Assembly: GCF_002196705.1 (NCBI RefSeq)
Contig: NZ_NADJ01000040.1
Coordinates: 496,001-560,000 of the forward strand
DNA length: 64,000 nucleotides
Direction of reading: 5' to 3'
Source of the DNA: Desulfosporosinus sp. FKB
GTDB lineage: Bacteria; Bacillota; Desulfitobacteriia; Desulfitobacteriales; Desulfitobacteriaceae
Under the pieces are notes generated by a model. The model was given only the letters and a program-made list of their open reading frames with translations, was not told the origin of the DNA and did no database searches. The translations under genes were made by a program, and so were the position numbers. Positions 17,261 to 26,661 of the stretch are shown here, one piece after another (position 1 is the first letter of the stretch; the number at the start of each line of letters is the position of its first letter).

Positions 17261-18247
17261 TTATTTCAATTTCTTCTTACCACAATCTTCAAACCAGTCC
17301 TTGAAGCTTTCTTCTAAACTCCAATGGAACTCATACCCACAATTCTTCAGCTTCTCACCATTGATATTTGTACAAATCATCAACTTCTTAACCCTTGCTG
17401 GATGAATTCCTACGGCCGTACCACCGATAGGACCGAGCACTCTTGCTGCTCCCATTAGTAGCCATCCCGGCACTAACATTATTCTTCTCTTCAATCCAGT
17501 CGCACTCTTCATTGCCTCGCAAATCTGCTCAATAGTGTAAGCAGGAGAGAAGGTACAATTGTACACTCCTTCAAACCCCTCCTCTAAACTGTAGAGGAAA
17601 AACCTCACAAGTTCTTTTACATAAATACAAGCCTTGATGGTATCTTTTCTTCCTGTATAAACGAAGTATCTACCCTTTATACCAGCGTATAAACGAGTCA
17701 TATTTCCATACTCACCTTTACCATAGACAATTCCAGGTCTAACAATTACTAATTGCCTTCCCTCTCCTACCGCCCATTTCTCATGTATCTTCTCAGCAAC
17801 TAATTTGCTGATACCGTAAGGAGTATTAGGGGTAGGAAGGGTTGTTTCCTTCTTCTCTTCCTCTGATGCACTATATGGTGCGATTGATGAGGTAAATAGG
17901 ATTTTGGTGATATGGTGGTTTTCACACCACTCTGTTACGTTTTCCGTACCACGGATATTTGTTTCAAAATATTCTTCGTCTTTATGTCCTGGATTTCTAT
18001 GAACTGCAGCAAGATTAAAGACTATATCTTCCGGAGTTGTTTCAATTTCCCACTCTATCTTTTTTCTCACATCTACTCTTTCGTAGATGACTCCATCATT
18101 CTTTTCAACAATTCCAGGAACGACTCCCTCTTCACCCGGCATGACCATGTCTAGGCAGTAAATTTTCGCCTCTTTTTTCTGCTCCTTGAGTAAATGGATG
18201 AGGTGTGTCCCTATAAATCCTGATCCGCCAAAAATAATGTAATTCAT
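17261..18247 (-). CDS. NAD-dependent epimerase/dehydratase (extended SDR)
   Basis: 328 residues. The Rossmann motif GGSGFIGTHL is at residues 8-17, the catalytic Y-x-x-x-K is in PYGISKLVAEK and the VRPGIVYGKGEYG segment follows. It should act on a nucleotide sugar, for example UDP- or dTDP-linked, to supply the exopolysaccharide; the substrate cannot be told. AAAGGAG precedes the ATG. Its base composition is closer to the rml genes than to the AT-rich distal genes, so it marks the edge of the conserved half. Confidence 0.88.
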   Translation of the reverse strand: MNYIIFGGSGFIGTHLIHLLKEQKKEAKIYCLDMVMPGEEGVVPGIVEKNDGVIYERVDVRKKIEWEIETTPEDIVFNLAAVHRNPGHKDEEYFETNIRGTENVTEWCENHHITKILFTSSIAPYSASEEEKKETTLPTPNTPYGISKLVAEKIHEKWAVGEGRQLVIVRPGIVYGKGEYGNMTRLYAGIKGRYFVYTGRKDTIKACIYVKELVRFFLYSLEEGFEGVYNCTFSPAYTIEQICEAMKSATGLKRRIMLVPGWLLMGAARVLGPIGGTAVGIHPARVKKLMICTNINGEKLKNCGYEFHWSLEESFKDWFEDCGKKKLK

Positions 18248-18733
18248 TTTATCTGACTCCTTTTAGGGACCTCGTCCCTTTCTTTTTTTGTTTTTGACTT
18301 TACCTCCCACTCTTCTTATCAACTACTAAACTCAACATCCCATCTTCTTACCTAGCCAATACTAACAATCCTCACAACTTCTCTTGTGAGGATTGTTAGT
18401 ATTTAGGTTTTGTGGTTGATGAGGTGTTAGGTTAGTGGTTGATTCGTTTTCGTTTTCGTTTTCTCTACTTCACTGCCCCATATCCTTATCACCCTCATCG
18501 CTCCGATGAAGTGGATCATAAACCCACGGATAGTTGACCAAGAAGTATCACACTTACTCCTCGGCATTCAGAGCCAGAATCCAGACCACACTAAATGCAG
18601 TAGAGTTATGCACTCAGAGCACCATATTGTACAATCCCTACTTTCTTGCTTCCTTACTTATATCATACGTGCGCTTTTATTCCATTATCATATCAAAAAT
18701 ACCGATTTAATATTCTCATTACTTCAATAGCAC
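18248..18733. other. Non-coding gap inside the exopolysaccharide locus
   Basis: 486 bp with no supported gene. It holds a perfect 20-bp inverted repeat (18358-18403) and a short run of CGTTTT units near 18440-18465. Short open frames on the plus strand have no ribosome binding site or homology that I recognise. Confidence 0.6.
18358..18403. repeat. Perfect 20-bp inverted repeat with 6-nt loop
   Basis: AATACTAACAATCCTCACAA is exactly repeated in inverse after CTTCTC. No T-run follows on the minus strand, the direction of transcription. It could be a processing hairpin that separates rml from distal gene expression. Confidence 0.85.
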
Positions 18734-19279
18734 TCAATAATTACGAATCCCACGCCAATTCTTATCTCTCTCACTTAAGCAAATCTTCATTTCCTCTTCA
18801 ATCGGCCACTCAATCCCAATCTCCGGATCATTCCAAGCAAGTCCGCCTTCATCCCCAGGATGATAGAAGTCTGTACACTTATAACAAAACTCTGTAGTCT
18901 CCGATAGCACCAAAAAACCATGGGCAAACCCTTCAGGTATATAGAACTGTTTCTTATTCTCATCGCTAAGTTCTACCCCATACCACTTACCAAAGCTCTT
19001 ACTGTCTTTTCTTAAATCCACCGCCACATCAAACACAGAGCCTCGAATAACTCGAACCAACTTCCCCTGTGGATGTTGTTTTTGATAGTGTAGTCCACGT
19101 AAAACACCTTTTACAGACATTGACTGGTTATCTTGAACAAATACCATATCCAGTCCCGCCTCATGCATATCCTTCTGATTGTAAGTTTCCATAAAGTAAC
19201 CTCGGCTGTCTTCATGTATAGTGGGCTCAATTACATAAAGCCCTTTTATTGGACAAGTACTTACTTTAATCTGCCCCAT
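18734..19279 (-). CDS. rfbC: dTDP-4-dehydrorhamnose 3,5-epimerase
   Basis: 181 residues, the normal RmlC length. Motifs: DSRGYFMETYNQKD, GVLRGLHYQ with the catalytic His, GSVFDVAVDLRKDS, then PEGFAHGFLVLSE and the conserved Tyr region. It catalyses the third step of dTDP-L-rhamnose synthesis. Its four pathway partners are contiguous (A, B, D, C in transcription order), so the polymer should contain rhamnose. Confidence 0.96.
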   Translation of the reverse strand: MGQIKVSTCPIKGLYVIEPTIHEDSRGYFMETYNQKDMHEAGLDMVFVQDNQSMSVKGVLRGLHYQKQHPQGKLVRVIRGSVFDVAVDLRKDSKSFGKWYGVELSDENKKQFYIPEGFAHGFLVLSETTEFCYKCTDFYHPGDEGGLAWNDPEIGIEWPIEEEMKICLSERDKNWRGIRNY

Positions 19280-19292
19280 ATTAACACTCCTG

Positions 19293-20156
19293 TTAAAACT
19301 CTATTTCTTTAAGATAGCGACCCAAAGCATCCTGCCATGAAGGCATTCTCTTAAAACCGTTATCAGACAACTTTTCTTTACTCATTCGGCTGTTAAAAGG
19401 TCTTTTTGCCTTCGCTGGATAAGCACTGCTATCAACCGGATCAATTAAGATGCCCTTATAAATAGAATTGATCTCCGCAGCTTGTCTGAAAATTTCGCAA
19501 GCAAATTCATACCAAGAACACAAACCTTCATTTGTGGCATGATAACGCCCGTACGTTTCAGTCTCAACCATGTCAACGAGTAGTCGTGCAAGATCATACG
19601 TATAAGTAGGAGAACCTATCTGGTCATTTACAACTCTAAGTTGGCTTTGCTTTTTACCAAGATTCAACATCGTTTTAACGAAGTTATTGCCATTAACTCC
19701 AAATACCCAAGCTATACGAACAATGAAGTATTTAGAAAGGCTGTTTTCAACCGCAAGTTCCCCTTCATATTTAGTTTGGCCATATACATTAAGAGGACTC
19801 CGCTCATCATCGGGAAGCCACGGCCTTTTGCCTTGCCCATCGAATACATAATCTGTAGAGATATACATCATCTTAATATCCAGCGCTTTACATACCTTAG
19901 CTACATTTTCCGTACCAGTCGCGTTGACAAGTCGGCACTTCTCCAAAGCGTCCTCTGCTGAATCCACCGCAGTCCAAGCAGCACAATGAATTACTGCATC
20001 CGGATTGGCTCTTGTGATTACTTCGCTAACAGACTTATCATCGGTTATATCCATTTCATGAATATCAACACCGATTGCGGTATGCCCTCGTTTCCCAAGT
20101 TCATTAACAACATCGTATCCAAGCTGTCCATTAGATCCAGTAACTAATACCTTCAT
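19293..20156 (-). CDS. rfbD: dTDP-4-dehydrorhamnose reductase
   Basis: 287 residues. MKVLVTGSNGQLGYDVV is the Rossmann start, YVFDGQGKRPW is the RmlD signature, and the active-site Y-x-x-x-K sits in NVYGQTKYEGE. It reduces dTDP-4-keto-L-rhamnose to dTDP-L-rhamnose with NAD(P)H. GGAGGAG precedes the ATG. Confidence 0.96.
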   Translation of the reverse strand: MKVLVTGSNGQLGYDVVNELGKRGHTAIGVDIHEMDITDDKSVSEVITRANPDAVIHCAAWTAVDSAEDALEKCRLVNATGTENVAKVCKALDIKMMYISTDYVFDGQGKRPWLPDDERSPLNVYGQTKYEGELAVENSLSKYFIVRIAWVFGVNGNNFVKTMLNLGKKQSQLRVVNDQIGSPTYTYDLARLLVDMVETETYGRYHATNEGLCSWYEFACEIFRQAAEINSIYKGILIDPVDSSAYPAKAKRPFNSRMSKEKLSDNGFKRMPSWQDALGRYLKEIEF

Positions 20157-20209
20157 TAGATATTCTACTCCTCCATATAGACTCTTAATAAACTGTTAAA
20201 AAACTGCCA

Positions 20210-21244
20210 TTACTTCTCAGAATTTAATCTCTTACGATACATCTTCTCAAAATATTGAGTGTATTCGCCAGTGAGAATGCCTTCCCACCACTTCCTATTA
20301 TCCAAATACCACTGAATGGTTGTTTTAATACCATCTTCAAATCTAGTTTCAGGTATCCATCCTAACTCTCTATGGATTTTAGTAGGATCGATTGCATACC
20401 TCATATCGTGACCAGGACGGTCAGTTACATAAGAAATAAGGCTATCTGGTTTTCCCAATTCACGAAGAATCGTCATTACAACCTCAAGATTTGTTTTTTC
20501 ATTATGGCCACCAATATTGTAGACTTCACCCGAACGACCTTTTCTCATTACTAAGTCTATTGCTTTACAATGATCTTTTACATATAGCCAATCCCTTATG
20601 TTTTCACCTTTACCATAAACAGGAAGAGACTGATTAGCTAAAGCACGACTAATCATCAAGGGTATTAACTTTTCCGGGAAATGATAAGGACCATAGTTGT
20701 TGGAACAACGTGTAATTGATACGGGTAGCTTAAAGGTTCTATAGTAAGCAAGAACCAATAAATCTGCTCCAGCCTTACTTGAACTGTATGGGCTACTTGC
20801 ATGAATCGGAGTGTTCTCAGTAAAGAATAGATCTTTTCGATCTAAGGGAAGGTCACCATATACTTCATCAGTCGAAACTTGATGATAACGCTCAATGCCG
20901 TATTTTCTGCAAGCGTCCATTAAAACTCCTGTACCAATAATATTTGTCTGAAGGAAGATGGAAGGGTCTTTTATACTTCTATCCACGTGACTCTCTGCTG
21001 CAAAGTTGACTACAATGTCTGGATGCTCTTCTTCAAAGAGTTCGTATACAGCTTCTCTATTGGCAATGTCGGCTTTCACGAACCTAAAATTCGAAGTTTT
21101 CATAGCCTTTTCAAGAGTCGAGAGGTTTCCTGCGTAGGTAAGATTATCTAGGCAGATAATTCTATCCTCTGGATGCTCCTCTAATTCGTAATATATAAAA
21201 TTAGAACCTATGAATCCGGCTCCACCAGTCACTATTATGTTCAT
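20210..21244 (-). CDS. rfbB: dTDP-glucose 4,6-dehydratase
   Basis: 344 residues. MNIIVTGGAGFIGSNFI binds NAD. VSTDEVYGDL carries the catalytic Thr-Asp-Glu and PYSSSKAGADLLV the Tyr-x-x-x-Lys. ITRCSNNYGPYHFPEKLIPL is the family's substrate loop. It makes dTDP-4-keto-6-deoxyglucose. Confidence 0.97.
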   Translation of the reverse strand: MNIIVTGGAGFIGSNFIYYELEEHPEDRIICLDNLTYAGNLSTLEKAMKTSNFRFVKADIANREAVYELFEEEHPDIVVNFAAESHVDRSIKDPSIFLQTNIIGTGVLMDACRKYGIERYHQVSTDEVYGDLPLDRKDLFFTENTPIHASSPYSSSKAGADLLVLAYYRTFKLPVSITRCSNNYGPYHFPEKLIPLMISRALANQSLPVYGKGENIRDWLYVKDHCKAIDLVMRKGRSGEVYNIGGHNEKTNLEVVMTILRELGKPDSLISYVTDRPGHDMRYAIDPTKIHRELGWIPETRFEDGIKTTIQWYLDNRKWWEGILTGEYTQYFEKMYRKRLNSEK

Positions 21245-21287
21245 AACTTTTTCTCCTAATAAAAATGACCTGAAACAATCTCCTAAT

Positions 21288-22205
21288 TTAACCTTCGGCT
21301 ACTAATCGCAGTTGAGGATTTTTCTCAACATATTTTCCAGTCAGTACATCCATCAAGTACTCGCCATATTGGTTTTTACTAAGAGGTTGAATTGCTTTGA
21401 TTAACTGTTCTTTATCAATCCACCCATTAAGATATCCAATCTCCTCAAGGCAAGCGATTTTACGATGCTGATGTGTCTCTACAGTCTTAACGAAATTTGT
21501 TGCCTCTACAAGGCTTTCATGTGTACCAGCATCGAGCCAAGTGAAACCTTGTCCGAGTAACTCTACATTTAACTCCCCGTTTTTAAGATACATACGATTA
21601 ATGTCAGTAATCTCGAGCTCACCACGAGCTGAAGGAGTTAAACTTTTAGCATAATCAACTACACGATTATCGTAGAAATAGAGACCTGTAACACAATAAT
21701 TTGATTTTGGAATCTTTGGCTTTTCTTCTATAGAAATTGCTTTCCCATTCTTATCAAACTCGACAATCCCAAAACGTTCCGGGTCATCTACATAGTATCC
21801 AAATATTGTAGAAATCTTATTTTCAGCATTTTCCACAGCACTTTTAAGACGTGTCTTAAAACCATGACCAACGAAGATATTATCACCAAGCACCATTGCC
21901 ACACTATCATCATCAATAAATTTTTCACCGATGATAAAAGCCTGTGCTAAACCATCAGGGCTTGGTTGCTCCGCATATGATAGTCTAACCCCGAACTGAT
22001 GACCGTCGCCCATAAGTGCTTCAAATCTAGGAGTATCGGCAGGAGTGCTTATAATCAAAATATCCCTTATACCTGCATCCATTAATACACTTATCGGATA
22101 GTAAATCATTGGCTTGTCGTAAATTGGCAACAACTGCTTAGAAGTAACCATCGTTAATGGATAAAGTCTGGTACCGGAGCCTCCGGCTAGCACTATACCT
22201 TTCAT
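21288..22205 (-). CDS. rfbA: Glucose-1-phosphate thymidylyltransferase
   Basis: About 305 residues. [18 protein letters not shown] is the nucleotide-binding loop, followed by [14 protein letters not shown] and [11 protein letters not shown] with the metal-binding Asp. I choose the ATG at 22205 since AAGGAG lies 9 nt upstream; an 8-residue longer frame is unlikely. It makes dTDP-glucose, the first step of rhamnose synthesis, and is probably feedback-inhibited by dTDP-rhamnose (family knowledge). Confidence 0.96.
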   Translation of the reverse strand: MKGIVLAGGSGTRLYPLTMVTSKQLLPIYDKPMIYYPISVLMDAGIRDILIISTPADTPRFEALMGDGHQFGVRLSYAEQPSPDGLAQAFIIGEKFIDDDSVAMVLGDNIFVGHGFKTRLKSAVENAENKISTIFGYYVDDPERFGIVEFDKNGKAISIEEKPKIPKSNYCVTGLYFYDNRVVDYAKSLTPSARGELEITDINRMYLKNGELNVELLGQGFTWLDAGTHESLVEATNFVKTVETHQHRKIACLEEIGYLNGWIDKEQLIKAIQPLSKNQYGEYLMDVLTGKYVEKNPQLRLVAEG

Positions 22206-22275
22206 ATCTCGATTCTCCTTAACACTCATTTCATAAGTATTAATTCATTAGGTTTAGATATAAAGTCTATGTTTT

Positions 22276-23667
22276 TCAACTCGCACCCTTCCTCAACAAC
22301 ACCACTGGCACCGTCTTCGCCAAAATCGCCATATCCATCCACAACGACCATCGCTCCACATACTCAGCATCCATTTCCATCCACTCTTCAAAATCCACTT
22401 CATTCCGTCCACTGATCTGCCATATACAAGTGATCCCTGGCTTAACCGCTAACCTCTTCCGATGCTTCGGATCGTACATATTAACCTCATTCGGCAATGG
22501 TGGCCTTGGCCCCACTAAACTCATGTCACCAATGAATACATTCCATAACTGCGGCAGCTCATCTAAACTCGTTCTCCTCAAAAATCTCCCAATAGGAGTA
22601 ACCCTCGGATCATTCGTTATCTTAAATACAGGACCGCTCATCTCGTTAAGATGAGCTAACTTGGCCTTTAATTCTTCAGCATTAATAACCATTGATCGGA
22701 ACTTATACATTTTAAAGGTTCGTCCATTGATACCCACTCGATCCTGAGCAAATATCACTGGCCCCTCGGACGTCAACTTAATAGCAATTACAATAACCAA
22801 GAGAATCGGACTAATAACAAAAAGGCCAACACCCGTAAGAATAACATCGAATATCCTCTTGGCTAATTCATGCCAGGGACGTCTAGGTTTTCCGTCGTAG
22901 GCAACCATCGCCATTCCATCAAAATCAACGGGTCGGCTCCGCGTCAACTTAGCTACCAAATCATCGAGAAGAATCGTGACTGTCTTACCCATTTCATTGA
23001 GCAAATCCACACAAGTTCTAACTCTTTCATCGGATAATGGGGCTGTGATTACCGTAAGATCGACGATTTGCATATTAATCACTGTTTGAAGATTCGTGTA
23101 ATCTCCTAAGTAAGGAATTTCTAAGCTGTTCCTTTCCGGTGCCAAATAACCAATAACTTTATATCCCAACTGAGGACTGGAAATAACCTTCTGCAGATAT
23201 GTGTGAGCAGCCGCACCACTACCTAGAATTAAGACATAACGAGTATTACGGCCAACAGCGCGCCATGCTTGTAAGAACAAACGGACCATTATGTGAAAAC
23301 TCAATGTTAAACACAAAGCCACTATCTCAAAGTAAAATACAAATCGGTTATGTATAAGCGTCGGTTTGTAAAACGTGACAATTGTAATTGTTACAACAAA
23401 GGTAGTTATATGTGTCTTAATTAGCTGCTTCATTTCCACGCTCAAAGCCATAAATCGCCGGGATTGATAGACACGATGAACATTAGAACTTATCAACCAA
23501 CATAAGATATAAACTAAAAATATAAGAAAATACTGCTCCCATACTCTCCCATTAACAGATTGTTTGAATCGATATAGTTCAACACTAAAGTAAAATCCTA
23601 AACCGAAAACAATTAAATCTACTATCTGGGAAACATCATCTAAAATCGTCCCAAATTCTCTTATCAC
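22276..23667 (-). CDS. Undecaprenyl-phosphate sugar phosphotransferase (WbaP/EpsL-like)
   Basis: 463 residues. Residues 15-125 hold four to five membrane segments, then a Rossmann-like CoA-binding-type domain (VLILGSGAAAHTYLQKVI), then the bacterial sugar transferase domain from about residue 265: KRIFDVILTGVGLFVISPIL, YKFRSMVINAEEL, RRTSLDELPQLWNV and DMSLVGPRPPLP. It should load the first sugar-1-phosphate onto undecaprenyl phosphate, starting each repeat unit. The start is GTG at 23667 after GAGGAGGAG. The gene follows a 550-bp gap and terminator, so it probably begins its own transcript. Confidence 0.93.
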   Translation of the reverse strand: MIREFGTILDDVSQIVDLIVFGLGFYFSVELYRFKQSVNGRVWEQYFLIFLVYILCWLISSNVHRVYQSRRFMALSVEMKQLIKTHITTFVVTITIVTFYKPTLIHNRFVFYFEIVALCLTLSFHIMVRLFLQAWRAVGRNTRYVLILGSGAAAHTYLQKVISSPQLGYKVIGYLAPERNSLEIPYLGDYTNLQTVINMQIVDLTVITAPLSDERVRTCVDLLNEMGKTVTILLDDLVAKLTRSRPVDFDGMAMVAYDGKPRRPWHELAKRIFDVILTGVGLFVISPILLVIVIAIKLTSEGPVIFAQDRVGINGRTFKMYKFRSMVINAEELKAKLAHLNEMSGPVFKITNDPRVTPIGRFLRRTSLDELPQLWNVFIGDMSLVGPRPPLPNEVNMYDPKHRKRLAVKPGITCIWQISGRNEVDFEEWMEMDAEYVERWSLWMDMAILAKTVPVVLLRKGAS

Positions 23668-23819
23668 ATTTTCTCCTCCTCTTGAAGATAAACCAAACTT
23701 CTTTCTTCAAAAGGACTACCTGATCTCAAACATTTGGCTTGAGTCGATCAATAATCCCATCTCATCCTAAATCTCCTTTCAAGCAATCTTTCGCCAACGA
23801 TTAAAATGTATGCTCAAAA

Positions 23820-23859
23820 CTAGTACCGTAGACCCAACCGTATGAGTCTACGGTACTAG
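23820..23859. repeat. Perfect 14-bp inverted repeat upstream of the sugar transferase
   Basis: CTAGTACCGTAGAC is inverted at 23846-23859 with a 12-nt loop. It lies about 150 bp upstream of the GTG start, so it would fall in a leader RNA or an operator. The remainder of 23668-23980 shows no gene. Confidence 0.7.
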
Positions 23860-23980
23860 GACGAATGTACTTCCTTGTTCTTTTTTCTAATTCGTCATTT
23901 GCCTTTAATTTCCTTTACAAAAAATAACATATTATCCTTTATAAAGTTACATGAATCGCCAATATTAATAATCTAGAGTT

Positions 23981-24029
23981 TAAAATAAAAGAAATTATCT
24001 CGTTAATCGAGATAACTTCTTTTATTTTA
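23981..24029 (-). terminator. Long hairpin terminator downstream of the PHP phosphatase
   Basis: Two 22-nt arms (TAAAATAAAAGAAATTATCT... and its inverse) pair with one mismatch and a 5-nt loop. The AT-rich outer arms give a U-rich tail in either direction. On the minus strand it would end the wzz-kinase-phosphatase transcript. Confidence 0.7.
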
Positions 24030-24223
24030 ATAGTGGATAGCCTTTTATTTTATTTTATTCGACTCAATTCTCATTTCATACGATCGCTTTTTCATCTTAT
24101 CTATGTTATATCCGTTATATTTCAACATCTTATTCCTGATCATGAGGTATCCTCGTCTTGAGCTCTCTATCCAGAATTAACATCTTTCAATGTTTATTTC
24201 ACTTTAAGATATTCCGAATCACC

Positions 24224-25027
24224 CTAACCTCTAATCCAATCCCAAAATTTCTTCTTCCTTTTCTCACGTTTAACCGGCATATCCCCTAATGAATAATCCC
24301 CACCACTTAGTAGTATCTCTCCCTCAATCATCCTGCGAGGATTTGTAACGGCCATTTTCCGGAACTCTTCTTTTCCGACAAGCTTCCTTATGTACTGAAG
24401 AGCCTCCTGGTCAACAAAATCGCTGCTTGACACCCTATGAGCATCAGAACCTAGAAAGTGAATTATCCCGCTGCTCAGCATTCTTTCTGCAAACTGCTTG
24501 GGTTTTGAGCCGTATCTCCCTGTAACGCTTCTGTAGTCCAGCTGAAAGAGAACTCCCTTTTTGGCCCATTCGATCGCTCGCTCTGCTTCTTGGAACAAAC
24601 TCAAGTATCTCTCAGGATGAGCCAGGATTGGTGTAATCCCTTCAACCTGGAGTTCGAAGAAAACTTGATCAACATAGTGGGGTATTTCCAGCATAGGAAG
24701 TTCTACGAGCAGATACTTTCCCGCATTTCCCAGAGTCAGGAGTTTCCCCTCCCGCAGCCACTTCGCCATGTCCGGGAAAATATAGTTCTCTGAACCGGGC
24801 AAAATCTCTGCGCTAATTCCGGCTTTCCAAGCCGCTTGACGCACTTCCTCGGCAGAAGCTAAAATTTCCTCAGGACTTAAGAAATCCTTCCCTTCCAAGA
24901 CATGAGGTGTTGCCAGGATGGTCTCAAACCCGGCCTTTTGTAACTGGCGCAGGATATCCAAGGATTCCTCAACAGTTTTAGAACCATCATCTAATCCCGG
25001 TAAAATATGCGTGTGAAGATCAATCAT
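24224..25027 (-). CDS. PHP-domain tyrosine-protein phosphatase (CpsB/YwqE family)
   Basis: 267 residues. MIDLHTHILPGLDDGSKTVE is the metal-binding PHP start, ATPHVL and LLVELPM follow, then ILAHPERY and GSDAHR near the C-terminus, all metal ligands of the family. It should dephosphorylate the tyrosine kinase encoded just upstream, cycling polymer export and chain length. The final 20 residues are basic. A terminator lies between it and the kinase gene, so partial read-through or a separate promoter is likely. Confidence 0.94.
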   Translation of the reverse strand: MIDLHTHILPGLDDGSKTVEESLDILRQLQKAGFETILATPHVLEGKDFLSPEEILASAEEVRQAAWKAGISAEILPGSENYIFPDMAKWLREGKLLTLGNAGKYLLVELPMLEIPHYVDQVFFELQVEGITPILAHPERYLSLFQEAERAIEWAKKGVLFQLDYRSVTGRYGSKPKQFAERMLSSGIIHFLGSDAHRVSSSDFVDQEALQYIRKLVGKEEFRKMAVTNPRRMIEGEILLSGGDYSLGDMPVKREKRKKKFWDWIRG

Positions 25028-25119
25028 CTGAAACGCTCCTAAACGATAACTAAGCAGAAAGCTTTAACAATTTCGGCCCATAATTTTGACATTGTATTGT
25101 TTATCAGAATCACTAATTA

Positions 25120-25164
25120 AAAAAGCAGCCCTTTCAGTTGTCTGAAATTAATAAGCTGCTTTTT
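25120..25164 (-). terminator. Terminator after the tyrosine kinase gene
   Basis: On the minus strand AAAAAGCAGC pairs with GCTGCTTTTT around an inner TTTCAG/CTGAAA stem. A T-run of at least seven follows. Confidence 0.8.
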
Positions 25165-25215
25165 AGTACATGTTTTTTATTACATGGATTAGCTTTTGAA
25201 TAACTTCACACTAGG

Positions 25216-25941
25216 TTATGCTGAAGCTGAAACCCTATCTTTCCGATGATGCCGCTTTTTGCGCTTGTCTTGAGAGCCATGATAATAATAGTAGTAATAG
25301 TAATCACCGGCTTTAACATCAACTTTATTGAGAACTGCACCGAGGATTTTAGCCCCAACTTTGTCAAGCTGCTCTTTGGCAGTTTGGGCATAGTCCTTGC
25401 TTACTTCCCCTGAGGCCACAACCATAATAACTCCGTCGACTTCCTGGGCCAGTATGGACGCATCAGTAACTGCTACAACAGGCGGAGTATCAATGAGAAG
25501 CACATCAAATTCCTGACTGGCTTCCCGGATTAGCTGTTTCATACGATTTGAGCCAACAAGTTCAGCTGGATTCGGCGGGATTGGCCCCCCTGTTAAAACC
25601 GTTACACCGGTCACCTCTGTTTCTTTGAGATAGTCGCGGAAATCTTCGTCCTCAAACAAGGCGACAGAAAGTCCCTGCCCGTTATGTAAGCCAAAAATCT
25701 TATGCTGTGTGGGATTTCGCAAATCAGAATCAATAATGAGCACTGTCTTTCCTGTTTGCGCTATACTAACCGCTAAGTTGGCAACGGTGATGGATTTTCC
25801 TTCGCGGGGTCCGGCACTGGTCACCATGATCTTTTGGGTCTTTAAATCGATACTTGTAAACTGAACGTTCGTCCTAAGCGTCCGAAAAGCCTCCGAAATC
25901 GGTGATTTCGATTGCTCTACAGTAATTAAAGAATAGGTCAA
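25216..25941 (-). CDS. Bacterial tyrosine kinase (CpsD/CapB/YwqD family)
   Basis: 241 residues. Walker A is SAGPREGKSITVANLA, A' is VLIIDSDLRNP and Walker B is VLLIDTPPV, the BY-kinase signature. The C-terminus has a run of seven tyrosines after AGD, the autophosphorylated cluster, then a very basic His/Lys/Arg tail. The start is TTG at 25941 with GGAGAAG upstream. It works with the separate membrane activator encoded immediately upstream (16-nt gap) in the Gram-positive two-protein arrangement. Confidence 0.95.
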   Translation of the reverse strand: MTYSLITVEQSKSPISEAFRTLRTNVQFTSIDLKTQKIMVTSAGPREGKSITVANLAVSIAQTGKTVLIIDSDLRNPTQHKIFGLHNGQGLSVALFEDEDFRDYLKETEVTGVTVLTGGPIPPNPAELVGSNRMKQLIREASQEFDVLLIDTPPVVAVTDASILAQEVDGVIMVVASGEVSKDYAQTAKEQLDKVGAKILGAVLNKVDVKAGDYYYYYYYHGSQDKRKKRHHRKDRVSASA

Positions 25942-25956
25942 TTGAATCTTCTCCTC

Positions 25957-26655
25957 TTACCCTTTTCTTGCGACTTCATAATTTGGGATCACGCCAAGTA
26001 CCGGAATTCCCAAAAGGGTTTCCACATCCTGCGAGGTCTTTACGGTATTATCGAAGTATTCCAGCAGGAAGGCCATGCCAACGGCAGCCATTAACCCGAC
26101 AACAAAGGCGATTGCGATGTTTAAGGATTTTTTGGGTTTAACCGGGATATCCGGAGGTACCGCTTTATCGACAATGCTTACACTGTCGACCTTTTTAATC
26201 TCAATCACAGCTTTAGAAAACTCTGAGACCATGGCATTGGCTATCGAGGCTGCCTGTTTAGGGTCAGTATTATCAACCTTGATCTCTAATACTTCCGTGG
26301 TATTGACTTGATCGACTGAAATTAATTTATCCAGTTGTTCTACGGTCATGGTTAAATTCAGGTCGTTAATAACATTTTCCTCGACGGTTCGGCTCCGTGC
26401 GATAGTGGCGTAGGTTTTGGCGAGCTGTTGATTTGCCAGGAGAACATTATTATCCAGCATTTGGGCTGCTGCTGCACCTTCTTCGGTGGCCTTTTTGCCA
26501 ACAATCAGGGTCGTGGATGCTTGATAAACCGGTTTAATGATAAAGTAACTGATTATACCGCTGGTCAGGGCCGCAATGAGAGGTATCGTAATGACAATTA
26601 GCCAACGTTTTTTTAGCACTTCCCAGTACTGTCTTAAGTCTATTTCTTCTTCCAT
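25957..26655 (-). CDS. Wzz-type chain-length regulator and kinase activator
   Basis: About 232 residues. EEEIDLRQYWEVLKKRWLIV leads into the first membrane segment, an extracytoplasmic domain with a helical stretch follows, and FVVGLMAAVGMAFLLEYFDN is the second membrane segment, with the conserved cytoplasmic tail LLGIPVLGVIP that activates the kinase. I choose the ATG at 26655 because GGGAGG sits 6 nt before it; the ATG at 26661 nearly touches the ribosome binding site. Confidence 0.93.
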   Translation of the reverse strand: MEEEIDLRQYWEVLKKRWLIVITIPLIAALTSGIISYFIIKPVYQASTTLIVGKKATEEGAAAAQMLDNNVLLANQQLAKTYATIARSRTVEENVINDLNLTMTVEQLDKLISVDQVNTTEVLEIKVDNTDPKQAASIANAMVSEFSKAVIEIKKVDSVSIVDKAVPPDIPVKPKKSLNIAIAFVVGLMAAVGMAFLLEYFDNTVKTSQDVETLLGIPVLGVIPNYEVARKG

Positions 26656-26661
26656 TGTCAT

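Noticed and set aside
18506-18897. Plus-strand frames of 74 and 83 codons
   Set aside because: They lie in the non-coding gap and run into rfbC on the other strand, with no recognisable homology or start signal.
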